DNA from: Liolophura sinensis
Lineage: Eukaryota > Mollusca > Polyplacophora > Chitonida > Chitonidae
Length of the DNA stretch: 64,000 bases
Reading direction: 5' to 3'
Assembly: GCF_032854445.1 (NCBI RefSeq)
Contig: NC_088300.1
Span: forward strand, 15,283,191-15,347,190
In this document: in pieces, positions 1 through 15,000 of the stretch
Numbering within the stretch: the first letter of the stretch is position 1
Layout of the letters: each line of letters begins with the position of its first letter
Program-made: the position numbers and the translations under genes
Notes under the pieces: generated by a model
What the model saw: only the letters and a program-made list of their open reading frames with translations
Database searches by the model: none
What the model was told of the DNA's origin: nothing

Positions 1-85
1 GACAGTTGATAAGAGGCATGCTGTTGTGACCTTTGACCACTATTTGAACAAATTCAAGATAAAGGATTTAAGCACAGCAAATGGG
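1..85 (+). CDS. CEP170: CEP170 window exon 1 (FHA domain, partial)
   Basis: Reads TVDKRHAVVTFDHYLNKFK and ends ...KDLSTANG before a GTAAGT donor at 86. The S/T-V-D-K-x-H and D-L-x-x-x-N-G signatures are the phosphopeptide-binding loops of an FHA domain. Phase 0 at its end; its 5' side and the start codon lie outside the window. Confidence 0.9.
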
Positions 86-3000
86 GTAAGTCCTCTTATG
101 CAAGTATGTGATTTTGTATACGGTGTATGTAACATTGACAATGCCTGGTGATATCATATGTCTTGAACACTATAGAGTATGTGTACCTCCATGGACATGT
201 GGTGAAATAAATTTCATAAAATTATATGGTATCAGTAAGTCTGAATGATTTTGAACAGTTGAACATTTTGATGAGACATGCAGCCCTAAGGTGTAAAAGG
301 TATGAGTCTTTTATGTTGAGATAATGAAGTGTTTACATGAGAAATGCAACCTGAAATCCTGCCTCCATGCTTAAGGCCCTAGACTTTCAAATTATGGTCT
401 CCCCCCCCCCCCCCCAAAAAAAAACAGGTCTGTATGAGGTTGTTCAAGATAGGGAGGGTGATATGTTTAAAGACAGCAACCATTGAAGTGACTGGTACTA
501 TAAAAATGTATTTATAGATCTATATCTGTATATCACAAGTGTTATATTTTTGTGTTCTATAATTCATGTGTGAATCAAGGACAGGTCTAACAAATCTGAT
601 TTTATTTATATGTATTGTATATTTAAATGGGTAAGACACCCATATCACAGTCACCATCATGCATCAGTACAACTACATGTACCGTAAATCTCATTAAAAT
701 TGACCACTAAAGTATAGGCCTAACATTAGATACAGTTTGAAAACATAATGTATAGATGAAGACTAAAATGTATTATTGAGGAAGAGGCTCATACAAACTT
801 CACAGAATTTGAATAAAAGAAAAGCCTGTTCAGACGAGCTAACATTCTTGTAATATGCCAAAACATGAGCTATGGTTGTGGTCAAATTTGAGGAGGATAT
901 AGGGTACGTGTATACAGTACGTGTGTATTTATTGATCACTCAACTTTCACGCTACAATAATTTGAGGTCATGGTTACCTTAATTTTTAAGATTAGCCTAT
1001 ATATACTCACCAGATAGAGGACTTCCATTGTGCAGTGATTAGGGTAGGCCTACTGTTTTGTGCAGTGTACTTTATATACTGTAATACATACATGTGTATG
1101 GTTATCTTCAAACACATCATTACATGTACAGTATAAAGCAGTTTGTGCATAAATGTGTATGTGTGAAGAAATGCACAACCAGAGGACTGGCATAAAAATC
1201 AACTTGTTACATGCATATGCTGCGACAGTTTTGGTGGCCTAATGGTTAGAGCGTCTACCTTGAATTCGGGAGACCCGGGATCAAAGCCAAGTTGGGTCAT
1301 ACCAAAGACTTTAAAAAGAGTACTTGTTGCTGCCTCGGTTGGCACTCAACACTGAGAGGTAAGAGCAAGAAAACATGATAGGTTGGCACGATGTCAGTAT
1401 ACTGGGTGAGGTGTCATGTTTGGGATCTTGACCTGATGCTTATGGGCAGCACTTCAGCAAAATGGACGCCATGCCACAAGAACACAACAGGTATATGCTC
1501 CACACATATAATGACTCGTCGTCGTCATATAACTGAAAACTTGTTAAGTATGACATTTAACCCCAAGCATTCATTGATTCATTCCATTGATTGTATATAC
1601 AGGTATGTAAGATGACATGAAGTATGTTGGTTTCATACAAAAAAATAATTGTACATATATTTTTTTTTTGTTTTTTTTGTTTTTTTTTTTGTTGTTTTTT
1701 TGTTTTTTGGTAGTTATGTGAACCTCTGATTATTTTTTTAATCCAGGTTTTATGTAATAAGTTAGTATCTATCATTTACCTGGGTAATTATGTTGATGTG
1801 AGAGTGGTTGCCTTGTTGGTTAGATGAGCCCAGCACAGTGTACTCGCCTGAGACCTGTCAGCTGATTTGTACACAGGTACAGGTATTGTTCCAATCCCCC
1901 ATCTTCCCCCACACTCACAACTTCTGCCCCTATCCATATCACACCTGGGCTTGGACCAGTGCCAGACACTAAACCGAGAGCAGCCTGGCTTGGCCTTTGT
2001 GGCCAGTGACTTATGAGAGCTGTAGTCAGCTAGTGCTCCAACTAAAGCATGTCAGTGGCTGTTATTTGCCGTTTGGGTCATCAACTACCTATGTGTGTGT
2101 GGAGACAGTTTGATCTCAGGTGGAATTATGAATCACAGCTAGTTGTGGAAGGTGTGCTATATTCTGATGTCAGCAGGTATTAGGCTGTCCTTCAGTCAAC
2201 CCCAGTCAATTGCTTCATGTAGTATACCTCATCCAGAAAGATTAGGTTACCAGAGGTTCTGTGTACCAATACTGGACTCTGTATACACTGGTTACCTGCT
2301 AATACAGGTAAAGACAGAAACCAACAATTGCTATGGAATAAGAAGTACATTTGTTCACTGCCCAGAGTTTATTAGGTACTATACTGACATACATGTAGGC
2401 ACATGTAATAAACACAAACAATGAGTACCTTTCAAAGTGTGGGTAAGTTTGTCAATCCAGTAGGTATGCATGTAGTTTTCTTTAGAGATAGTTATCTCTG
2501 TCCATTGCCACTTCTCCAGAAGACTTGTACATTTACCTGTGACTATTATTTGTGAATCAATTTTAACATATGAGAACTTACATTACAGGCTTAGTTTTTT
2601 ATTCAGGTCATGCAGTTGACAAAGACTTGTTTTCCTCTATCTTATTTTGTGTAATTCATTTTTGTGTGCTAGCTAAATGAAGTTGTAGATTTGGAATGTC
2701 TACAGGTATCCTGTATACTTTGTGCCAGCATGTACGTGCTGCTCCTTGTTGCAGTGTCTGTTGTGTTATACATGTTGTTTCCTTCTGCTTGCAGACATAT
2801 GTGAATGACACAAAGATAACAGAGCAGACGTATGTTACACTGGAGCACCTAGACTCATTGCGCCTCGGATTTGGTATCCTTTTCATTCTGCGAAAGTTCT
2901 GAACAATTTCGTTACCACTGGCCTCGATAGCACAGTTGGTAGAGTGTGTGCTTCGGGGGTGGTAGTTCCATGGTCAATCCTGTGTTGGGTCATGCCTAAG

Positions 3001-6000
3001 GCTCTAAAAAAAAAAAAACGTTCAGCATATTAAGGGGAAACAAGTGGTTGACCTGTATCAGTATAATGGCTCAGGCAGGGCGGCTTACTTGCCTTCTGTA
3101 AGTTGTCTCAGTGAATCAACACCAGATAAAAGAGCGGTGGAAATCCGTCCTGCAGCAAGGAGGCACATTATATACACTCTGAGGATTCCTTCATCGTCAT
3201 ATGACTGAAAAATTGTTAAACCCCAAGCAAGCACTCACTCACTTACGTGTACATGTATTTGTTAGACATCGTGATTTGTAGGTCAATGTTGCTGCTTTGG
3301 TCATGTGGAAGAGAATATCACATCAGTTTATCCAAAAAACTGTGAATAAGCTTTTCAAAAAGAAGTAGAGAGCGTTCTGTACTGTACAGATTTTTATCTT
3401 GGATGTTTAGCTCACAGTATTTCTCTAACTGTTGTTCCATGGAAAGATTAACATTAAAGGGGGGAATGTTAAGGGTAGGAGCAGAGGTTAAATCTCAGCA
3501 TAATATACAAGTACATGTTAATCACTCTGATAATCATGATCTTCTTCTGGTATAAATAACTGAGCGGTAGTTGGGAACATAATGGACATTGTGTGGGACA
3601 GGTTTGAAAGTAATCCTGACACATGTTAAAAAACATAGCAGTAAAGCTAATAGACACATTCTACATTGAATTAGTTGTTCAGGACTAAACATATAATGTA
3701 CAAGTCACTCAGCAGAAGTCACTGAATATATATATATATATATATATTAGATATGTTTCGAGTAGTTAGTCATAGACAAAAAACTGCTCTACAGGTAAGT
3801 GTTTTGTAACTTTATGGAACTCATTAACTTGAATGGTTATGCATATATACATTAGTTGTACCTTATTAGGAAGCTGTCATTTTTTTTTTTTTTTTTTTAC
3901 AGTATATGAAAAATGCACTTTCTCAGAATATGCATGTGTCTCGTATATATGAGATATCAGAACTGCATACATGTAGTTTACTGTCAGTATCTGTGTGTAC
4001 ATGTAACATACAGACTTCTCATAGTTTCTTTGACAAATGTCTCAGATACAACTGTATACCATGTGGAGAGGATGGACAAGTTAGGAGGTGGCGGACTACC
4101 TGCTGTGATACCCCAGAGCAAACCCCCAGCCTGGGCATCACGGCACCTCACCCACATGGCAGAGTGTAAGGTCAGTGTCACCCACACTGTGACAAACTCT
4201 AACATAGATCTGAGGCGTTAACATCAGGGTTATTACATGTGGAATGTTTAGGAGAAAAATAGAAGTGTGCGACTGTGGATACATTATAATGTGTATAAAT
4301 TGGATGATCGGAAAGGCCTTAATGCGATTGTCATTGACATGAGTCTTGGGGAAGGTGTGTCTAATCCTTAGGTCAGTCAATGCTGCCCACATACTATAGT
4401 CCCTGAGGAAGGTTTACTTATATGTCACCCCGAGGTCAGTTAGCATTACCCACGTACCAGAGTTTGGACTTGTCTCACACACCTGGTTGAGAACCAGGTG
4501 TTTTTTTTTTTTTCTGTACAATATGACTGTAACAGCCAGGATGTATATTGTTGGTACTATTGGTAATCTAGTGTGAAGGAACTTTTGGGCCAGTATATAA
4601 ACGGTGCATCAAAATTAAGTTCCCCCTAGAACATTGTTTAACATTTACCAAGATATTTGTTCAGTCGCTGTGAAATTTTGCACATAGTATTTCAGTAATC
4701 AAGTCAGCACACCGATTAACCTGTAGATACAGATGTGCTCCAGTCAGCATGCGCGAATGCATTATCGGTCGGATTTTTACTTTGCTGAAGTTAAATGCTA
4801 CATTTATGTGTTCTGATGGTGCTGCATACCAACGGACAGACATGTACATGTGCATGAAGACAAGGGTATTGTGCAGTATTATGCAGAGTGTTTGAAGTCT
4901 AGCTATACAAACTACTGGTATTCGGGTACAAAGAGTTGTGTGGAGGGGAAAGTTTCCATGTCTGACTGAGCTGGCCATCTGTAAAGCCTGTTTGCTGAAC
5001 GTGATCAGTCTTGTTCTTCTCACATGTACATGTACACTGTAGTCTCTGTATGAGGTGTCTCCAGGCCCAACTCTCTCAGAGCTCTATGACTTGGCAGCAG
5101 AATAAACAAGGAACTGATGAACAGTTGTCAAGGCTTGGATGTCATCATTTATTCAGATTGCTGTCCTGGTCTTTCTTGTAAACATACATTGACATTTATC
5201 ATTTTAATGTAGTGATGTACATGTACAGCAAATGTTAGCCTACCTGCATGTACATTGGGATACATTTTGTTTGAAGTAAAACCAAGAAAATGAAGTGTGT
5301 GTGCGATGAGTGATCTTGTATTATTTAGTGGTGTCCGTATTGAGGGAAATGGGCATTCCCAACTATGCTGTGGAAATACAGTTTTGGACCTGTAGTCAGA
5401 GAAATAACATTTGTTACTTACACTGTACACCCATGACATTTCACTCCAAGTGTAACATATTTGCATGTACATCTACATGGTATGTATAGTTTTAAATAAA
5501 ATGTTGAGCAAGGACAACTAGAAAATGTTTCGGTTTGGTGAAAAATTTGAAGATAGGACAATTTGACAATGTTGGGTGAGAGATTTTTATTTTTGCTTAG
5601 ATTTAAAGACTTCAAAAAGATTTCAACTGCTGGGATGATAGCAAAAAATTCAAAGTGTTCTTGAATCATTTATTGTCAATTAAAGGTCGTAGGACGTCAC
5701 AGATTATCTGTTATGTATACTATGTAACTTTCGTAAGAGGCACCTCCCCTCCTGACCCTCAAACAGGCTGAAGTTTTGCTTGTTTGTTGTGGAGATGGGG
5801 AAAGAAAGTTGTCAATGAGCATAGCTCAGGTCTGACTTGTGTGTGCTGGAAGCTTGCCACACCTGGCTAGACTTCGTTAACCTGTCCACAGCCAGCATTC
5901 CAAACACCTACCAGGTACATTGTAGATCTCGTTATTACTCAGGTCGATCAGCTGATTTCCAACATTCCAAACCAGGTATTAGTAGGGCTATAGTATTACG

Positions 6001-9000
6001 CTGATATACAAACGGTTCCTTTCTACAACAGAGCAGTTGATGTAAAATGTTATAATCCTCTTTGTATTTTGCCAGCGGATTCAGGACAAACTATTTACTA
6101 ACATTCTTCTGGACATGTGTAAACATTGGACTGTTTACTGCTACTCTGAACATGCTGATAGACACATGTAGCTAGTGCCTGCACTGGGCGTCTTACTTAT
6201 TCTACACATGTAGGGGTGCCTTGAGTCCAAATGCCAGGTTAAATCTGTTCTCGTTTGGGGTGTCTGACAACTTTATTTAGCAAGTACATAAACATGGGAT
6301 GCTGTGAGAAAACTGGTTGATGTGGATTTGCCCATGGACTTAAGGGGTAGCTGGAATGATTAAGTAATGAACACAGTCTAGTGAAGTCTCTTGTGGGGAT
6401 ACCGACAACAGTATGTGTGTTTTAGTAACCGTTGTGATGAGACGTGTTAATGTACCGACTTTCATGGAACGGTTGCAGAGTGATTTTGACACATGCGAAA
6501 GTCTTTAGTAAAAGCTCATGTAAGTGGTATAATGTTGAGACAAAGGTGTGTGATGCAGATCGTCATTGTGTAGGTTATACATGTATAAGTAGTTCTGTTT
6601 ATCAGTACATGGTAAGTACTTGTGGTGTGTACGTGAAGTACTCTGGTGGACACTGGTGAAGTACTCTGGTCTAAGCATTACACTGACTTTTATCTCATCA
6701 TGGTAATCTACCTGTATATATTAGCCAGCGATTAGCTGAAAACCGTAACATCACACAGGTATCACCATACTGTATCTTTCTTTTTGTAACTGTCACTCAG
6801 GTGATCCTCAGGGACAGAGTAGTAGAACCTGTTCTCTTCCAGTTAATAACAATTATTTGTCATAGGTACATCATGTTTATAATCTTATTTTTACGTTTCC
6901 CCAAGATTAATTGTTCGCATCTTGATTGAAGTTAGTTTTGTGGTCCAGTGATTACATATGGTTTTCTGTAGTCCTAGGGTCTCTTGCACAAAGTGATCGT
7001 AGGGTAAGATTATTTTAACTGCCATGGCTTGTTATGGTCGTTACAGTCAACATAGTGTATGATCACTTTGTGTAAGCTGCCCCAAATGATTACATGTAGT
7101 TTTCTGTAGTCCAAGTGATTACATGTAGTTTTCTGTAGTCCAAGTGATTACATGTAGTTTTCTGTAGTCCAAATGATGACATGTAGTTTTCTGTAGTCCA
7201 AGTGATAACATGTAGTTTTCTGTAGTCCAAATGATGACATGTAGTTTTCTGTAGTCCAAGTGATAACATGTAGTTTTCTGTAGTACTGATGTAGTTATCA
7301 GTTGTACACTAACTGTCAATATTAAGGAGCCCATTGGATATCAATAATCTTGATATACATATTATATAAATGTAGTCATAATAAAGAATTTTAGATTGTG
7401 CTGTTCCCAAGTCCTTTGCTGCCAAATTATTTAGAGTGTGACCACAGTCAGGCCCACTGTTCAAATCCTCTTTCTCTGTTACAGCTGGCAATATCTGATG
7501 CTTTCCTCCAGGAGCAGACATGTCAAATTGTTTTTTGCCTTTTTTTTCCCATTCCATCCATAATCCTGACTGCCCTCATTCAGATGATCAGCATGTATTT
7601 GTTAGGCAGATATCAAACACATTCAGATTGATATACCAATGATTTATGCTGTTCATTGATCTCCCATACAAGCAGCCTGTGTTCTGGGACCTTGGTCAGG
7701 CCTTGCAGTACTTATGTATGGTATGTCCCAGGTCTAGGAGAGTAGCTCTAGTTCGCATGATTGGGGGCATCTGCTTTTTTATTATCACTCTGTGTTGTAA
7801 TGTTTTATGTGTTTGTTTTATAGTGGTGCAAACATAATGTATGTAATTTTGATTTCTATTATTTATGAGGCTCTTTTCACCTAATATAAAAAAATGGTTC
7901 ACTGACAGTCTCACTTTGATGTAAGATTAATTGTCTAAGCCTTTTTAATCTGTTATAATGATAAAGACAAATGTGTCTTGCGTAATACAACAGTGCATTA
8001 GAACCGGTTTTCTACAGCTTGGCTCGAGCGTGTTCATGTACACATGTCAGAATGAAAACTCATTTACTTACAAGGATGTGTGCTCAACTCGTCCACAAGC
8101 CAGTTTGAACACATTGCACAAAATAGACAGATTCCGATTGATTCTGAAAAAATCTCTTCTGTACAAAGTAATGGACAGTCTATATGTATAATGGAATATA
8201 GGGCCTTGAAAATGGAAAGGAAAAAGCATGTTTGTGAGGACCAAGAGGTCTCTTTCACTCTGAATGTAGTTGCTGGTCGTTATGCATGTACATGTGTTAA
8301 AATCTGTAAATACCATGCAGTTTTGTCACTTGCTGGACTTTTTTTTTATTTTTCCTTTGTCCAGGTTTTCTTCACCCAAATACATGTACCTAAACACCAA
8401 TAAGTGTCTGTCAGATAACAAGTGTTCTGCTTTTGAGCACAGTGACAAGGTTCGAACATAATCATCATATCTCCCAGCTCATTATGAGCATAAAATTAGC
8501 ACATAAATTTTCTTAAAAAATTATCAGTTTTTATGCATAGAGCAGATATTGATGATTTTGGACCACTACATGTACATCAAGAAAATGTGAAATATACATT
8601 TTAAGTAGGCAGCTACCTTGAAGCAACCGAAGTCCTACTATCAGATGTTGTATGTGCTCATGTATGATGTATGTTGTTTACATGTTGCTGTGTGGATGCT
8701 TATTGTATTGTCAGTATTCTACATGTGATGTGTGTGAGTGTCTGTATGTAATATACGTCTCTGTCAAACCTCCCAGCTAAACAGGTTCTGGCAGCTATAT
8801 ACAGTAGTCAGTGATGTTCGGTTTACCCAGAACTTTAATGTGTAAGCAAAACACTTGTCTTGAGAGTGGATTTTTCATCTATACATAGTACAGATGAACC
8901 AAATACATACTTTCACGCACTACATGTACTTTATTAATCACTGATGAAACAAAGAATTGTGCAGGACCTTTCAAGATAAAGTCATATAGAGTTACGCAAG

Positions 9001-12000
9001 TATTTATGATATATAGATATACTGTAGCTATAGCTTATTTTGTAAGACTAGAATATCCCTTAAGTAGAGGCATGTCGGATTGGAATCAAGGCATTTTCCT
9101 TAGCCATTTTGTGGCATTAAATGTCATGGTTTCAGAACTATATATAGTTACTTTTCTTATATAGAACAAAATTTTTTGAAACAAGTGCAAATTTGCAATA
9201 GCTGCCTGATACGCTGGTTAGGATTTTTTGCCTTGCAAGCTCATTGTTAAGTGAGCAGCTCATGTTAAAAGATAGGAGGCCCATATTAGCAAATAGGATA
9301 TAAAAAACCAGCCAAAAGAATAACGGACTGAGATCTGCTTAGTCACAACTAAAAAATTCAGATTTGCATTCCAAAAATTGAAGCCAGTGTTGGCATGTTA
9401 GATCTGGCAAGATTCAATGTGACTGAAGTTTTCAGATCCCACATGAATGAATGAATGAATGAATGGATGAAACCTTTATTTAAAGAGGGTAGATCTGTCA
9501 AATTTAACAATTTTCTCTTCCCAGAAGCACTCTATGACAATACGTGAACATTGAACAAGTACAAACAGTATATACAATTTCATTTTTTTCAGACATGAAA
9601 ACAGCCAATAATATATCACTTCATATGTCAGCCTATATAAATTTATTGGTTGAAATAATTTTTCAAATAATGGGACTTAAAAGCAGAAAGTGATGGTGCT
9701 GTTTTGATTAGACATTCTAAACTATTTCAAGCATGACAGCCCACCATTGTAATCATTGTATCACTATATAGATTACTACAACTCAGCTGAACTCGGCTAA
9801 TTAGGCTAATTTTAACTCTATTTACATGCAATTACTTGTATGTCTTACAGAGAAGTACACATTAATATGTGACCGGATACATGTACATCCTTACTTCCTA
9901 ATTATATCACCTGAAGTGCTTACATGGAAAGCTATATGATATGTATTATTTTAAAATGCAACATTACCTGACACGTGTAATTGAAATGGAAAGACATTGC
10001 TGTGCCATTGATATGGAAAAAGAATTCACACATAAGATTTTCATCTTTTACATGTATAGAGCTATTTAGTGAAAAGGCCTTGAAAAAGATTCAATGAAGC
10101 ATAAAAGGCACATGAGTGTACATTAGTGTAGCACAGTTGTATTGTTTATTAGGGCTTGATCCTCTGTTGACCCCAGCAGGAAGGCTAAGTGGAAACTCCT
10201 GACACTTTAGTTCATAACCTCTGCTAACAATACTGACATTTACTTATGAAGCAGGGGTGGTGAGGGGTGAAGTTAAGCCAGTGTGAGATAGCTAGATCAG
10301 GCTGGGCTGTGGGATTGAGCACTAAGCACTGGCTCTCCTCACAACCACAGGACTGAACCCGCCTGGTCAGCAATGGTTCATTGCCCCTGTTGTAAGTTCA
10401 CGCTCTTAAGTATATGTTACAGGCTGTGGGGAATAGACTTATACCCAGACAGCAACGCATACCACAGCTTTAGTATTGAGAAACAGTTGATATTGAGATG
10501 TCTGTGTGAGGTAGTTGTACATATATGTATATGTTTCTTGACATGCTTGTCTGCCTCTGTATCGTATTTCTGGCACTCTGTCTGCCTTTGTACTGTAGGT
10601 ATGTACTTGTATTGTTCACTGCTACATGCACATGTACAATATGTATTGTCAGTGTATGTTTTGTGCTCTCAATTCTAAAACAATACACATGCATATAAAT
10701 AGTTTGCCTCACGATATGCTTACTTTCAATGGGAAATCATTTTTTATTTTGTCCATTGTTGTGACATTTTATTTTCATTGTTCATTTTTGTAGGATTATG
10801 TGTTTTTATGTTATTAATTTGTGGTTTACTGCTTGATAAATCAACTGTTTTATTGTTTAACAAATGGTTTTCATCTGTCACATACATGTATTACTTATAT
10901 TTAATTATATTTGTGGATGGTGATATCAGTGTGTGGGTATAAAGGCTTTGGAGCGGACATTGTATATTTATATGCGATCTGTTCTATCCTATCTGTATGG
11001 ATGTTTTAAAATAGATATTCATGCAATCTTAGAAGACAGCCAGAAATGCAAAACACATAAGTTTTTCTTCAGGTCTTCATTCATGAATGTAAATTGGGAA
11101 AATGAAATATTCTATTAAATTTGATAAAGAAGGAACTGAGGAGAGATGGGTAAGTTTGATTGTATATAGCATAAGGACTGGTTTCAGAAAGTTTTTTTGC
11201 CAAAGTGGACAGTGTTTCACTCATTACGGTACCATATTTCAGAAAAGTTTGACTTAAGATTTCCATGTAGCACTTATGCAGATAAATACCAACTTGAGCA
11301 ATTTACTGAAGTAAGGAAGTTTTATGAAATCAGGCCGAACCCCTGTCCCTATGGTTTATATATGTAGTTCGCTGCATCTAACTCAAAAGTAATCCAGCTC
11401 TTGTTATTGTAGGGTTGCATAGCTGAGCAGCAGATCCACCATACCTGTGGGGTGCATGTCCACCTCGATCCAAGGCAACAGGTGGGGCCAGCACAGCTGA
11501 CCTGTGGCCACCAGCACGACCTGAATGGCCTGGACGACCCATCAGGCTACCACACCTGGCCGCGGAAAGGGGAGAAACTTTGCAAGATGAGACACATCCA
11601 TCAAAAAGAGGGACAGATTGCGGCTGACCAGACAAACTCCTCGCAGTGCTCAGATGGGTTACAGGACAGTTGTCATAGCGCAATGGATAGTCAATCAATC
11701 CAGAGACACTCAGTGTGCACAGCTTCTGATGCAGATCCACTGTCTCACTACCCCAGTGACCCTAAGGTCCAATACCCTGGAGAGCCTAAGGCCCAATACC
11801 CTAGTGCTCTTAGCAAACCTGTGATGTATATAGACAGTGACAATTCACGGTCTCTGGACTCGGACACTGCCAGGTCCGGCTTCAGTCAGGATCATTTGGA
11901 CAATGGAGTCATGCAACCAGAGAGAGACACTAATAATGTTAGGAAGAAAGATAACTTGACAGATTTAAGGATTTCCTCAGATTCAAAATCAGGTAAACGT

Positions 12001-15000
12001 TTCAGGTCCAAGTTGTAAAAGTACATGGACAAAAACTGTGCTCATGATCTACTTCAGTCAATTAGCAATAAATGTAAGCAAGTGTGAAATTGCTTATGAT
12101 TAAATATTAGCAGAGTTTTTCAGTGTTTTCCAGCTATGTCCATCATTATGCTAAGGAGTAAACAGCTGCATTGACAGGGTCAAATATAAGAGCATTTGAT
12201 ACCTTAGATGTGCCCATTTTACAGCACACTCTCAAAATGAAAAGCACTGGCTCTGGCTGTTCATATACGATTTGATGTAAAATATTCTTCTACAGCATAA
12301 AACACCAATCAAATAAATAAAAAAAACCCCTAGGATTTGATGTCATTCCATTCTGTCAAATGAGGAGATAGAGATGCATTGATGTAGGTTGGAGTCACAT
12401 GTCGGATAAGCTTAACTTCTGTTTTCAGAAGTAGATCGTGCTCTGAAAGGGACACCACTGTATGGTCAGCCTGCATGGTGGGGAGAGGATGAGAAGGAAG
12501 GACAGGGTACAGAGACTGGGTCCTCGGCACCACAACCCAAATCCCACTCAGGTACTATTATGCTTCGTGAAATCAGACTGTTCATGATTTGCACTTACAG
12601 GTATTGCCATTTTGTATATCTGCTCAGGAATTCCCTGGTCCAGTGCACATAGTAACAGGCACATTCCAGGCGAGACAATGCCATTCTTTTGTTAGAGATC
12701 TGACATGTCTGAGAGTGCAAGGTACATTTCCTTTTTCGATGGATCATGGAGAGGAAAGACTTAATTACCACATTTTACATTTATAGTGAAAGAAATTTTC
12801 AAATATCAAGTATATATTTGTGAATAAATGTCAAAACAAAAGAGTTAAAGAAGAAATTCAGTCCATCTTACATGAATCATCTGTGGCTTGATAATGCTAG
12901 TTGCATACTTAGTTTTAGATGACAGCACCACATCGTTACTGACTCGGTGAGTTGAGAGTAAAATTGCATGACGATATTTCTACATGTATTTACCTGTATG
13001 ATGTGAAATAGAGAATTTGTTGCATAAAGGTTGTTATCAGGTTATTTACATACCTCAAGATTAGCTAAGCTTTATGAAGAGCAAACATGAATTGACATGC
13101 TTGATGCATTTTTCCACATTAGTGCATGTGTATGATTGTACTTTCAGATGTCAAATCTGTGGAGTCCACCACAAAACCCGGGGCTGACATTGACTGGGGT
13201 TATGACCCTCAGAAGTACAAGTCTGACCCTAAGTACAGCCAGCGGTACATGGAGATCCCTGCCCGGGACACTGATCCTGACCTGGAGAGTCCAGTTCATC
13301 CCACGATGAATAATGACTCTGTCCTCTCAAAGGACAGCCTATCACCAGATGTCTCTCCTAACCAGGACAAGAGAGAAGTGTCAGTGGAGAAGAGCCTGAG
13401 TTCTCAACCAACCACCAAAACACACGACACAAGCGCCATGGCCTTTACTGTAGATTTGGGCGATGAGAAGCCCAGCAAGAAAATGAACATGTCTGGAAGC
13501 CTTAGTGAATTTGTGCCTTCTAAGATTCGTAGAAGTTTTCGGGAGAGATTAGAGAAGGCCTCCAGTAAGGCTTCTCAGCCAGTGAACAAAGAGGAGCTAA
13601 GTCAGGTAAGGATGTACACATATCAGCAGTTCAAGTCATTCGTCATTGAACTGTTTAAGTGTAATGATATTGTACCATGCTTTATATACATCTCTACTAT
13701 AAATGATGTAATGGACCTCTGTGGCGTGACACCACTTGTATACATGTGTATATGGACCTGTTTTGCAAGTAGTGTGATAGACAGAGGCAGATTTAAAATG
13801 ACTTTCGTTCATGCATGTTAAAATCTGCCATAGAATCGAATGGCTCCAGCTAATTAAGATCATTTGTATAAATAATCCACTTTTTGGTGCCTGAGGCATG
13901 TTTTTGTTTCTTGATTTTCTTTTTTTGTGTTTGTGTGTGTGTTTGCATTTTTGTTAATGTTGATGAAGTTTTATATTTAGGCTTGTAAAACGGCTTTAAT
14001 CACATGTAATTTATAAGATTTCTTAACACATTGAAATGATGATAATGAAAATCTCAAATGTCATGCGCTTGTGTGTTATAAAAAGGGTGAATATAAAACA
14101 AAGCTTTCTGCGCCAAAATTTATGTGCAGGCTGTGTTAATTTTTACATGAACACATAGATTATCAAAACATTTGTCTGCAAAACAGAGAAACAACAGGAA
14201 ATTATGTGAGAATATGCACGAACAGGTGTTCATTTATTTATATATTGTATCCATAGTTTACTCCAAGAGTAATAGCTACACTTGTTTTTACTTGAAATAG
14301 AAATAATAATGGTTTATTAAAATTTTCCGTTTTAATATCCAAAAGTCATGTTGTGTTTTAATTTTGTAACTTTTGCCATCTGTTAAACAGGGTTTATAAT
14401 TTGACAAAATAACAGGTCTTTCAACTTCAGTTCAGGTCTCATTTCTCCACATCCATGGTTTGTGAAAATCAGGTTCTTATGCAGTGTAATTATGAATATG
14501 GCAGCTTTTAAAGTTGAGGAACTTGAATAATTTTAAGTCAGTACATGCCCTGATAATCTGAGCAAGGCTTAAGGCTGTAGATCTCTCATATTACGGATAA
14601 TCCTGGGCTAACTTTTGCTGTGTATGTGTTAATCAGAGTGAAGAGAGAGAACACTCGCCAACACGGCAGAAGAAGTTAGAGGACTTGTGGGGTATGGCTG
14701 AGGAGAAGGTCAGTAAGAAACCCAAGACCCCTAGGCATTCGGCATCGAAGGCTGGGGGCGATGGGCGCCTCAGTGGGGAGGAGGAGGGAAGCCTGAGGGA
14801 GGAGAAACCAGCACAGAACAACGCCTTGAAGAAAGGTATGGGGTACTTACTTGACAGCCTTATCAGGATTCTTCATTGGTCAGATGTAAATTGTCTCGTG
14901 ATAAGAATTTAACATAGTGACTGGACACTTGCAGAGTGCAAGATTCACAAATTTGAGAGATGATGGCAGTTGTTCAAGTGTATTAATAGTTTAACCTTGC

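Larger units (their letters stand above)
2874..4045 (+). other. CEP170 intron with SINE and (TA)n
   Basis: Contains a SINE at about 2920-3250, a (TA)n microsatellite at 3726-3748 and a T-run at 3880-3898. Nothing else recognised. Confidence 0.6.

Noticed and set aside
4600-5030. Possible DNA-transposon remnant (GTGCATCAAAATTAAGTTCC start, 120-residue minus-strand frame)
   Set aside because: No matching inverted terminus found downstream and the translation shows no transposase motif.
5041-5105. Possible extra CEP170 exon (SLYEVSPGPTLSELYDLAAE)
   Set aside because: It has an AG upstream but ends in a stop without a donor, and the flanking exons already join in phase.
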